Shown here in pieces: positions 1-5,759 of a DNA stretch of 10,533 bases. Position numbers and translations under genes: made by a program. This stretch comes from Bordetella parapertussis (GTDB lineage Bacteria > Pseudomonadota > Gammaproteobacteria > Burkholderiales > Burkholderiaceae_C). The notes under the pieces were generated by a model. That model ran no database searches. It saw only the letters and a program-made list of their open reading frames with translations, and had not been told where the DNA came from. How positions within the stretch are numbered: the first letter of the stretch is position 1; each line of letters begins with the position of its first letter. Location: positions 1 to 10,533 of the forward strand of contig CAMATW010000050.1 of assembly GCA_945861305.1 (NCBI GenBank). The letters run 5' to 3'.

Positions 1-357
1 TAGGGAGTACCTGCCATTGGCACTGGTTTCATGACCTTTGCAGCCCAGTAATTTTTCAGCCAAGGCCCACAGTTCTTCGCTGCCACATGACTGGCACGCT
101 TCAGCGCGACAGACTTGGATGACATGTTTACCAGGTGCCGTGCTGCGAAAGTGGTGGTAGTAGGTAATGACGCCATGCACCTCGGCACGTGACAGGTTCA
201 AGCCCTGCGCAATGGAAGGCACACTGCTGGCGGGAATAAACCCGAGCTTGTCTTGAATGTCGTGCAACAAAGGCAGCAACGCGCCTGGCTCATCTGCATG
301 CTGCTGCACAAGTTGTTGAATAAGGGCCTGTTCAGGCAAAGCTTGGGTTGAATTCAT
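1..357 (-). CDS. fdsG: NAD-dependent formate dehydrogenase gamma subunit (FdsG), partial
   Basis: The first 119 residues are in the window; the 3' end runs off the left edge without a stop. The fold is the NuoE/HoxE type: an N-terminal helical bundle (about 1-75) followed by a thioredoxin-like [2Fe-2S] domain, in which the first cysteine pair is visible as C83-x4-C88 (motif CRAEACQSCG). The second pair (C-x3-C) should lie just beyond the edge. In the soluble molybdenum formate dehydrogenase this subunit carries electrons between the FMN/NAD module and the catalytic subunit. The ATG lies 7 bases after the stop of the transporter gene and has only a weak ribosome site (TTGAG), so its translation is probably coupled to that of the transporter. 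NuoE of complex I is the main alternative. The missing nuoD context and the neighbouring OFA transporter and ModE-like regulator favour formate dehydrogenase. Confidence 0.85.
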   Translation of the reverse strand, partial: MNSTQALPEQALIQQLVQQHADEPGALLPLLHDIQDKLGFIPASSVPSIAQGLNLSRAEVHGVITYYHHFRSTAPGKHVIQVCRAEACQSCGSEELWALAEKLLGCKGHETSANGRYSL

Positions 358-364
358 GGCTCAA

Positions 365-2011
365 TCAGTTAAAAAATTTGCCCACACTCAAGAGCGTGCG
401 GTAGATGCCCCAGACCAGCGGAATGCCAACAGCAGTCCAAGCCAAGGCTACCCATAAGGCGTTGCTTTGACTGGCCGCACCATGGCCTGCGCCGACCTCT
501 GAAGCGCTGGCTTTTTCGTGGGCGAGTTTCTTTTCATGTGCCAACTCTTCGGCGGTCATGAAGTGTTTAGCGGCTACCGGCTTGATCATCAGGTTGGCAA
601 TCAAGCCCACCACCAACATACCGACCAAAATAAACATGGTTTGGTTGTAAACCTGCTCACGTGGGATGCCCAAACCGAGTTGGTAGTCGCGCATGTAATT
701 CACCACCACAGGGCCCAAGATGCCCGCAGTGGCCCAAGCGGTGAGTAAGCGCCCGTGAATAGCGCCCACCATTTGGGTGCCAAACAAGTCGGCCAAATAC
801 GCTGGGACGGTGGCAAAGCCGCCGCCATACATACTCAAGATGATGCAAAACGCTGCGACAAACAGCATCTTGTTGCCCGCCATGGCGCTGGCTGGCACAG
901 AAGCGTACAAAGCGCCGCCCAGCACAAAGAAGATGATGTAGGTCAGCTTTCGCCCCAGTTTGTCGGACAAGCTGGCCCAAACGAATCGGCCACCAATGTT
1001 GAATAAGCTGAGCAAGGCAGTAAAGCCTGCTGCAATGCCTGCAATGGTGGTGAGCTGTGCTTTATCAAGGTCGACAAATTTGGCCTCTATACCCATCAAG
1101 GTGCCGCCAAACACCTCTTGCAACATGGGGCTGGCCATGCCGATCACGCCGATGCCTGCAGACACATTCATGCACAACACCACCCACACCATCCAAAACT
1201 GGGGGATGCCCCAAACTTTGCTGACATGCACATGGCCTTGGGTGATCATGGCATTGGATTGCTGCTGCACAGGAGGCGTCCAGCCAGCGGGTTTCCAGCC
1301 AGTGGCAGGGATGCGGTAACCCAGTGCGCCTGACATCATGAACACGAAGTAGACCAAGGCCATGACCACGAATGTCTGCCAAACACCGACTTCGAGATCT
1401 GTGGCAAATACTTTCATCAACTCTGCAGCCAAGGGCGAGCCAATCATGGCACCACCACCAAAGCCCATGATGGCCATGCCGGTGGCCATGCCACGGCGGT
1501 CAGGGAACCATTTGATCAAGGTGCTCACAGGGGAGATATAACCAAGCCCCAGGCCAATGCCGCCTATGAAGCCAGACCCTAGCAACATCATCCAAAACTG
1601 GTGGTAGTAAACACCCGCCGCAGAAATGAGCATGCCTCCACACCAGCAAAAAGCGCTGACGACGCCAGCTCGGCGTGGTCCAACACGTTCTAGCCAGCTA
1701 CCCCACAAGGCGGCGGAACTGCCCAGCAACACGAAAAACAAGGTGTACATCCAGCCTAGCGTGGAGACTTTCCAATCGCAGGTGGTGATGAAGAGTTCTT
1801 GAAAGAAGCCAATGTCTGGGCCGCATTTGAGAGCCTCTTTGATGCCAAGGGCCTTGGACAGCGGTAACCAAAACACTGAGAAGCCATAAGCCATGCCAAT
1901 GCATAAGTGGATGGCCAAGGCGGCAGGGGGCACCAACCAGCGGTTGAAACCCTCAGGTGCCACGATGCGTTCTTTGGACAAAAAGCCGCTGGCGTCGTCA
2001 AGTGTTGTCAT
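365..2011 (-). CDS. OFA (oxalate/formate antiporter) family MFS transporter with an extra C-terminal membrane segment
   Basis: This is a 548-residue inner-membrane carrier. I count twelve main hydrophobic segments between about residues 25 and 480 and a thirteenth at the C-terminus. The stretch around YISPVSTLIKWFPDRRG (about residues 158-174), with the glycine-rich helix after it, is characteristic of OFA proteins such as OxlT. A long loop with two cysteines separates segments 1 and 2, as is common in this subfamily. The last helix follows a hydrophilic linker rich in Glu, Ala and Ser. It resembles the short separate proteins often annotated as 'MFS transporter small subunit' beside OFA genes, so it may be a fusion (inference). 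The start is supported by GGAG five bases before the ATG. The gene heads the fds operon, so formate uptake, export or exchange is the likely job; oxalate or another small carboxylate is possible. Confidence 0.85.
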   Translation of the reverse strand: MTTLDDASGFLSKERIVAPEGFNRWLVPPAALAIHLCIGMAYGFSVFWLPLSKALGIKEALKCGPDIGFFQELFITTCDWKVSTLGWMYTLFFVLLGSSAALWGSWLERVGPRRAGVVSAFCWCGGMLISAAGVYYHQFWMMLLGSGFIGGIGLGLGYISPVSTLIKWFPDRRGMATGMAIMGFGGGAMIGSPLAAELMKVFATDLEVGVWQTFVVMALVYFVFMMSGALGYRIPATGWKPAGWTPPVQQQSNAMITQGHVHVSKVWGIPQFWMVWVVLCMNVSAGIGVIGMASPMLQEVFGGTLMGIEAKFVDLDKAQLTTIAGIAAGFTALLSLFNIGGRFVWASLSDKLGRKLTYIIFFVLGGALYASVPASAMAGNKMLFVAAFCIILSMYGGGFATVPAYLADLFGTQMVGAIHGRLLTAWATAGILGPVVVNYMRDYQLGLGIPREQVYNQTMFILVGMLVVGLIANLMIKPVAAKHFMTAEELAHEKKLAHEKASASEVGAGHGAASQSNALWVALAWTAVGIPLVWGIYRTLLSVGKFFN

Positions 2012-2072
2012 GTTGTCTCCATTCTTAGGATAAGTTTGTCACTAACCCCAAGACTTTACCTGAACTACCCGA

Positions 2073-2099
2073 ACTTATGCTTTAAAAGCACATATAAGT
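2073..2099. promoter_or_regulatory. Nested inverted repeat, candidate operator
   Basis: Outer arms ACTTAT (2073-2078) and ATAAGT (2094-2099) enclose a near-centred inner dyad GCTTTAAAAGC (2079-2089). The outer arms are perfect complements and lie about two helical turns apart, a usual spacing for a dimeric winged-helix regulator. The TATAAG promoter-like hexamer lies in the right arm, so binding here could block one direction. Regulator and site have been paired by position only. Confidence 0.4.
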
Positions 2100-2115
2100 C
2101 TAGGGAAATCACAGC

Positions 2116-2138
2116 ATTGCAGCAATATGGCCTTAAGG
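2116..2138. promoter_or_regulatory. Two adjacent short palindromes, candidate operator
   Basis: ATTGC-A-GCAAT (2116-2126) is a perfect dyad with a one-base centre. Five bases on is the 8-base palindrome CCTTAAGG (2131-2138). Both lie in the middle of the divergent gap. ATTGC/GCAAT is loosely reminiscent of ModE-type sites but lacks their TATA-rich core, so the link is weak. Confidence 0.3.
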
Positions 2139-2170
2139 GTAAGGTAAGCTAGATTCAACTAACACAACTA

Positions 2171-2192
2171 ATATGCTCTGAAGAGCCTATAT
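2171..2192 (+). promoter_or_regulatory. Hairpin over the ribosome site of the regulator gene
   Basis: GCTCT (2175-2179) and AGAGC (2182-2186) pair with a two-base loop; ATAT on each side could extend the stem past a two-base bulge. The only Shine-Dalgarno-like stretch before the ATG at 2197 is GAAGAG (2180-2185), which falls in the 3' arm. It could therefore act as an operator half in DNA or mask the ribosome site in RNA. The loop is very tight, so RNA folding is uncertain. Confidence 0.3.
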
Positions 2193-2196
2193 TTCC

Positions 2197-3285
2197 ATGC
2201 ATAAAGTCTCCATCAAACCCCAATGGACCATCAGTGACGCCAAGGGGCAAAACTTGGCTCCTAGACTGTTAGAGCTGCTCTCCGAGGTTCAGGGGCATGG
2301 CAGTTTGTCTGGTTCCTGCAAAAAAACAGGGGCTTCATACCGCCATGCATGGAGCTTGATTCGCCAAGGCGAGGCGCAATTGGGTATGCCTTTGCTGAAC
2401 ATGGAGCGCGGCAAGGGTTCAACCCTCACCCCCTTGGCAGAAAAACTGGTTTGGGCAGGGCACCGCATTTCAGCGCGGCTCACGCCCATGCTCGAGACCT
2501 TGGCCTCGGAGTTGGAGGGTGAGATTGGGCGCTTGCTCTCGGCTGGCGGTGAAACCCTGAGGGTGCATGCCAGCCATGGTTTTGCGGTGGAAAAATTGAT
2601 CCAAACCTTGGCTCTGTCGGGTACGCGGGTGGAGCGTAAGTACGTGGGCAGCATCGAAGCGGTGGCCTCTTTGAACGAGGGCGCTTGTGAAATTGCAGGT
2701 TTTCATATCCCGCAAGGTGAATTTGAAGAAACTGCCTTCAAACACTATGCAAGATGGCTTGTCCCCAAAGAAAGCCGCATCATCCATGTAGCCACACGTC
2801 GCCAAGGTTTCATGGTGGCCAGTGGCAACCCCCACAAAATTTACGAGGCGCAAGACCTGACCCGCAAGGGCATTCGCTTTGTCAATCGCCAACCCAGCAG
2901 CGGCACACGGTTTTTGCTGGAATGCTTTTTGAAAAAAGCCCATATAGACCCCACGCACATATCTGGCTATGAGCAAGCCGAGTTCACCCATGCAGCGGTG
3001 GCGGCTTTTGTGGCCAGTGGCATGGCCGATGTGGGCTTTGGCGTGGAAACACCCGCTAGGCGTTTTAAGCTGGAGTTTTTACCCTTGGCCACAGAGCGTT
3101 ATTTTTTGCTGTGCAACCAATCCGACCTAGAGCGTCCGCATTTGCAAGCGGTCCTGAAGGTGCTCAACGGCGATGAGTTTCAGTTTGCGGTGAACCAACT
3201 GCCAGGCTATACCGCCGCGCACTGCGGGCAGGTCTCGACCATCCATGAGGCTTTTCCAGAGTTGGCAGCAGCTAAAAAATTCTGA
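2197..3285 (+). CDS. ModE/LysR-like transcriptional regulator with PBP-like sensor domain
   Basis: This is a 362-residue cytoplasmic DNA-binding protein. Residues about 20-110 form a winged helix of the ModE/LysR type: a recognition-helix region with SYRHAWSLIRQ, then an arginine/glycine wing followed by TPLAEKLV. Residues about 125-350 form a periplasmic-binding-protein-like sensor (the PBP_like family). Its hallmark RFVNRQPSSGTRFLLE lies near residues 228-243, where a small ligand, perhaps formate or molybdate, could bind. It is divergent from the transporter-fds operon. Cupriavidus necator has a regulator called FdsR beside its fds operon, and this gene may be its counterpart; I leave the symbol blank because orthology is unchecked. 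The start is the first ATG after the hairpin, with a weak ribosome site. The gene ends 16 bases before a strong terminator. Confidence 0.85.
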   Translation: MHKVSIKPQWTISDAKGQNLAPRLLELLSEVQGHGSLSGSCKKTGASYRHAWSLIRQGEAQLGMPLLNMERGKGSTLTPLAEKLVWAGHRISARLTPMLETLASELEGEIGRLLSAGGETLRVHASHGFAVEKLIQTLALSGTRVERKYVGSIEAVASLNEGACEIAGFHIPQGEFEETAFKHYARWLVPKESRIIHVATRRQGFMVASGNPHKIYEAQDLTRKGIRFVNRQPSSGTRFLLECFLKKAHIDPTHISGYEQAEFTHAAVAAFVASGMADVGFGVETPARRFKLEFLPLATERYFLLCNQSDLERPHLQAVLKVLNGDEFQFAVNQLPGYTAAHCGQVSTIHEAFPELAAAKKF

Positions 3286-3301
3286 ATTTGAAGCCCTATA
3301 A

Positions 3302-3327
3302 AAAAAGGCACCCGAAGGTGCCTTTTT
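3302..3327. terminator. Bidirectional rho-independent terminator
   Basis: GGCACC (3307-3312) and GGTGCC (3317-3322) form a stem with a CGAA tetraloop, flanked by an A-tract on the left and T5 on the right. The symmetrical arms give a U-tract in both directions. It therefore ends the regulator transcript (plus) and the DUF1007-cyclase transcript (minus), whose stops face it. Confidence 0.9.
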
Positions 3328-3347
3328 GACTTTTTGCGTAAGGTTTT

Positions 3348-4304
3348 TCAGTACACAAAAATCGGGTTCACAATGGCTTGAACCGAACCGGTGGTGCGGT
3401 GTGGGCCAACGGTGATCATGCCTTCATAAACGCCATCTTTCAGAGCTTGCTGGGCAACGACGTTCTCCAAAATGAAGACACCGAATTCAGCCAACAAGAT
3501 TTGGTGAACGTGGAACACTTGGCCTTCGTTCTCGAAAGGAACAGCCTCCAAGCCCCAAGTGTCTGAACCTACCATGGCTACGCCCAAGTTAGCCAAATAG
3601 CGGGCACCTTGAACACCCAAGCCAGGATGGGCTGCGCCATTGCGCTTGTCATCCACGCCCAACAGTTTGTGCCAGCCGGTATAGAAAATCACCACATCGC
3701 CTTTGTTGATCTTCATATTGCCTTGGCGCTTCAAAGCCGCCTCGATTTCAGGCTGATTGAAAGGTGTTCCTTCTGGGATGATGTCTTTGCCCATGAGAGC
3801 CGTCATGTCCAACAGGACAGCGCGGGTGGCCACACCGGGGAAGGTTTCCATGCCGAATTTCTTCAAGCCGGTGATGCCAGTCACTTCAATACCAGGCGTG
3901 CAGTTATAGAAGGTGTTGTCAATGCCAATGTGACCCAGTCCATCCAACTGCGTACCGATGCCCACCCAAGTTTGCAAAATGTCATCGTGGTAGCTGAGTT
4001 TGGTGTTACCCAGTGTTTGACCGTTTTCTTGGCCTGGCCTGACAATGGTCATGGAGTAGGTGCGGGGTGGGAAAGCAGGCGTCTTGGTGTTTGTCTCAAT
4101 AGCCATGGCCATCTTCTTGCCTTGTTTGATCAGCTTGGTGGCCGCCAAAATATTGTCTTTGGTGATGTTGTTCAAAGCGCCCATTTGGTCGCCGGCGCCC
4201 CATTTGGATTTGTGGCAACTTTCATACGCAAAGGCACTGCCCATGGACAAAGCACCCAAAAGGGCGCTTGCCAAGAAAGTGGCCGCAATTTTTGTGATTT
4301 TCAT
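3348..4304 (-). CDS. Secreted cyclase-family (kynurenine-formamidase-like) metallohydrolase
   Basis: This is a 318-residue exported protein. Residues 1-26 are a clear Sec signal peptide with cleavage after AFA. The rest matches the putative cyclase family (PF04199), which includes kynurenine formamidase and isatin hydrolase, enzymes that open amide or ester bonds with a divalent metal. The usual metal motif HxGTHxDxPxH appears here as GIGTQLDGLGH (115-125): Asp121 and His125 are kept, while both earlier histidines are Gly115 and Gln119. GTQxD variants occur, as I recall, in other cyclase-family groups, so this is probably a subfamily rather than a dead enzyme. FHVHQILL (264-271) followed by ILEN (278-281) matches the conserved catalytic His/Glu region. 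Its ATG overlaps the stop of the DUF1007 gene (ATGA), with GGAG nearby. The substrate is unknown. Confidence 0.85.
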   Translation of the reverse strand: MKITKIAATFLASALLGALSMGSAFAYESCHKSKWGAGDQMGALNNITKDNILAATKLIKQGKKMAMAIETNTKTPAFPPRTYSMTIVRPGQENGQTLGNTKLSYHDDILQTWVGIGTQLDGLGHIGIDNTFYNCTPGIEVTGITGLKKFGMETFPGVATRAVLLDMTALMGKDIIPEGTPFNQPEIEAALKRQGNMKINKGDVVIFYTGWHKLLGVDDKRNGAAHPGLGVQGARYLANLGVAMVGSDTWGLEAVPFENEGQVFHVHQILLAEFGVFILENVVAQQALKDGVYEGMITVGPHRTTGSVQAIVNPIFVY

Positions 4305-4963
4305 GAATTGACTCCGTTGATGGGCCCGTGATTGGGTGAAATTTGCACGTCAGGTCGGGCCGCAGACCCCGGCGAGCATTGAACAACTATCCGCTGAACC
4401 TCTTGTTCGCCTTGGCTAGGCGTTTGGCGTTTTTCACGCGTGAAATCGGAACTGCAATCGCTGTCAGCAGCGAGCACTTTACCCATGCGGGGCATAAATC
4501 CTATGTACCAAGTCGGGTCTTGCATTTGCAACCGTGCTTGGTTATGGCTGATGGGTTGGCTCAGCTGCACATCGAACTCAAAGTAAATACCACCTTGAAA
4601 ACCACGGCCGCCATCTCTTGCAGAAAAGTTATGCACCTCGAAGGCCAAGGGCGCTGCGCTTTTGCCATCTTCAATGGTTAGAAAATAGTTATAGGGGTGC
4701 ATCAGCGGGCTATTGCTGTCGGCGAAGGCCTGCAATTCATCGGGGTCGAGCACGCCGTTTTGGTTTAAATCGATGTTTTCGCGTACCTGAAGACTGCTTG
4801 GCGCATCCATTTGCCAGCTGATGTGAAAGCCGCGCAAAGCGCCATTGGCCAGCAAGGGCTGAATTTGGTAGGCCATACGCAAATGGGGGTGGGCTTGTGC
4901 CAAACCAGTGCCCAGCAGCATCCAAGTCATCAAGCAAGCAATAAAACAAGAAATTTTTGACAT
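4301..4963 (-). CDS. Periplasmic DUF1007 family protein with EF-hand loop
   Basis: This is a 220-residue exported protein. Residues 1-24 are a signal peptide ending AQA, so the mature chain starts His25-Pro26-His27, the sequence seen at the start of many DUF1007 (PF06226) proteins. Residues 65-76 form a textbook EF-hand calcium loop, DLNQNGVLDPDE. DPTWYIGF (149-156) matches the conserved aromatic region of the family. Two cysteines (160, 186) may form a disulfide. DUF1007 genes usually sit beside a NicO/RcnA-type nickel-cobalt exporter and are thought to handle metal in the periplasm. No such transporter is here; the gene instead overlaps a metallohydrolase by four bases. The ribosome site is poor (TTGATTC before the ATG); the start was chosen because it gives the signal peptide directly. 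The role is inferred. Confidence 0.8.
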   Translation of the reverse strand: MSKISCFIACLMTWMLLGTGLAQAHPHLRMAYQIQPLLANGALRGFHISWQMDAPSSLQVRENIDLNQNGVLDPDELQAFADSNSPLMHPYNYFLTIEDGKSAAPLAFEVHNFSARDGGRGFQGGIYFEFDVQLSQPISHNQARLQMQDPTWYIGFMPRMGKVLAADSDCSSDFTREKRQTPSQGEQEVQRIVVQCSPGSAARPDVQISPNHGPINGVNS

Positions 4964-4989
4964 GAATCAATTCATTTATCCAATGTCGA

Positions 4990-5018
4990 ATTTAAGTGGC
5001 TTTTCGATAGAAATACAA
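4990..5018 (-). promoter_or_regulatory. Possible promoter of the DUF1007-cyclase operon
   Basis: On the minus strand, TTGTAT (5018-5013) and TTAAAT (4995-4990) lie 17 bases apart, a sigma-70-like spacing. A start about seven bases further on would leave a leader of roughly 20 bases before the ATG at 4963. The hexamers match consensus only in part (3 of 6 and 4 of 6). Confidence 0.25.
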
Positions 5019-5046
5019 GGTGCTTTTGCCTGTTTAAGGGCAGGAT

Positions 5047-5067
5047 AAACCCCAAGATCAGGGGTTT
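5047..5067. repeat. Perfect 7-base inverted repeat upstream of the DUF1007 operon
   Basis: AAACCCC (5047-5053) and GGGGTTT (5061-5067) are perfect complements around a 7-base loop. Neither side carries a T-tract, so it is not an obvious terminator. It sits about 30 bases upstream of the possible promoter at 4990-5018 and could be a regulator site. Confidence 0.35.
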
Positions 5068-5094
5068 GGAGGGAGATGGGTTTTTCGGCGAAAC

Positions 5095-5137
5095 AAAAAA
5101 AGGCGCTGGCAGGACCTTGACAGTCCTGACCAGCGCC
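5095..5137 (-). terminator. Rho-independent terminator of the phoX remnant
   Basis: GGCGCTGG (5102-5109) pairs with CCAGCGCC (5130-5137), and CAGGAC (5110-5115) with GTCCTG (5123-5128), leaving one bulged A and a 7-base loop. On the minus strand the stem is followed by seven U (5101-5095). It lies 17 bases past the remnant's stop codon and is intact although the gene is not. Confidence 0.85.
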
Positions 5138-5154
5138 CTAAGGGTGGGTTTAAA

Positions 5155-5427
5155 TCAATACAAAGTAAAGTCCGTTCCGATCACACCGCCATCTATGCGG
5201 GTAAGCACAATGGTTGCAGAACGTGGACGGTTGGTTTTGGCAGTGGTCGATGTTGGCGGGTTGCCATCTGGGGTGGTGCTGATGTCATAGGGCCAGCTGC
5301 TGGTAGGTGCAGCCAAGTTGGCCAGCACGGTATTTTCACCAGGGTGCTGAATATTGATAAACAAAGCCTTGCCATCATAGCTTTCGGTGATGCCAGTGAT
5401 TTCAGACTCGATGGGCCCTGTCAAAAG
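5155..5427 (-). pseudogene. 3' remnant of a PhoX/DUF839-family gene
   Basis: About 90 codons remain, ending in a normal stop. The translation matches the C-terminus of the large PhoX-like protein at 8614-10533. The shared motifs are FINIQHPGE and, near the end, RPRSAT followed by DGGVIGT, in the same order. Homology begins at Leu (5425-5427); two codons further upstream is an in-frame TAA (5431-5433), and no upstream PhoX sequence follows, so several hundred codons are missing. It differs from the neighbour in its middle part (shorter, Pro/Thr-rich) and has five extra C-terminal residues, so it is a second paralogue and not a recent copy. A TTG at 5424 could be read as a start but has no ribosome site. 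A fragment this small could not hold the PhoX metal site. Confidence 0.8.
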
Positions 5428-5543
5428 ACATTAACTCGCGAGAACATAGGTATTTCAATTCGTTTGCTGAACTGATGGACGCGAAACAGACAACTCTAGA
5501 AAATTCCGAAACTACTGGTATTGCTTTCTGCATGAGAGTTTAA
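5427..5543 (+). pseudogene. Possible 3' tail of an unknown plus-strand gene
   Basis: An open plus-strand frame runs through the junction and ends at TAA 5541-5543; from an internal ATG (5475) the last 22 residues begin MDAKQTTLENSE and end CMRV. Upstream of about 5427 the frame overlaps the phoX remnant and is unlikely to be genuine. No family is recognised. The reason to take it as a gene end is the plus-strand terminator 23 bases later. It could instead be a chance open frame. Confidence 0.3.
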
Positions 5544-5565
5544 TTCAGCAATAACCTCAACATTC

Positions 5566-5591
5566 AGCCCGTCCTAGTGCGGGCTTTTTTT
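5566..5591 (+). terminator. Rho-independent terminator, plus strand
   Basis: AGCCCG (5566-5571) and CGGGCT (5580-5585) pair across an 8-base loop and run into seven T (5585-5591). On the minus strand there is no U-tract after the stem, so it serves a plus-strand transcript, yet no intact plus-strand gene precedes it. Confidence 0.8.
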
Positions 5592-5692
5592 GTACCTGTC
5601 GTGTTACTCGACACCTCAAACGCTATAGATCCAATCAATAGCGCCCCAGTCTTGAGCCGGAGATTGCTAATTCTTAACGGTAAGGAAAGTGA

Positions 5693-5718
5693 GTCAGGGT
5701 CAGGGTCAGTGTGTCAGG
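5693..5718. repeat. Short tandem GTCAGG repeats
   Basis: GTCAGG (5693-5698), GTCAGG (5699-5704), GTCAGT (5705-5710) and, after two bases, GTCAGG (5713-5718). They lie 42 bases past the protease gene's 3' end. The motif recalls repeats flanking mobile or REP-like elements but is too short to assign. Confidence 0.5.
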
Positions 5719-5759
5719 CTCCAAACATTACGATGTCTAGGTTTAAGTACTAGCCGCGG

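Larger units (their letters stand above)
2012..2196. promoter_or_regulatory. Divergent promoter region between the transporter-fds operon and its regulator
   Basis: This 185-base AT-rich gap must hold promoters for both directions. On the minus side, GGAGAC at 2015-2020 is the transporter's ribosome site. On the plus side, TATAAG at 2093-2098 is close to a -10 box, but no good -35 lies at the right distance, so no start site is assigned. The gap is rich in dyad symmetry (listed separately), which fits control by the divergent regulator. A direct repeat CAACTAA occurs twice around 2157-2172. Confidence 0.6.
5428..5759. other. Gene-poor scar between the phoX remnant and the protease gene
   Basis: These 332 bases hold no complete gene. 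From left to right: the tail of the plus-strand frame, its terminator (5566-5591), an inverted repeat CGCTAT/ATAGCG (5621-5626 and 5638-5643), the GTCAGG tandem repeats (5693-5718), and the end of the protease gene. No transposase fragment, tRNA or integrase was recognised, and no minus-strand terminator for the protease is visible here. Confidence 0.6.

Noticed and set aside
3609..4331. 240-codon plus-strand open frame opposite the cyclase gene
   Set aside because: It is antisense to a well-supported gene with a signal peptide and family motifs; its translation shows no recognisable domain.
5047..5067. Perfect inverted repeat as a terminator
   Set aside because: There is no T-tract on either strand; a true terminator for the remnant lies at 5095-5137.
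5155..5424. TTG-started small gene for a 89-residue protein
   Set aside because: There is no ribosome site before the TTG, and the content is only the tail of a PhoX-type protein.
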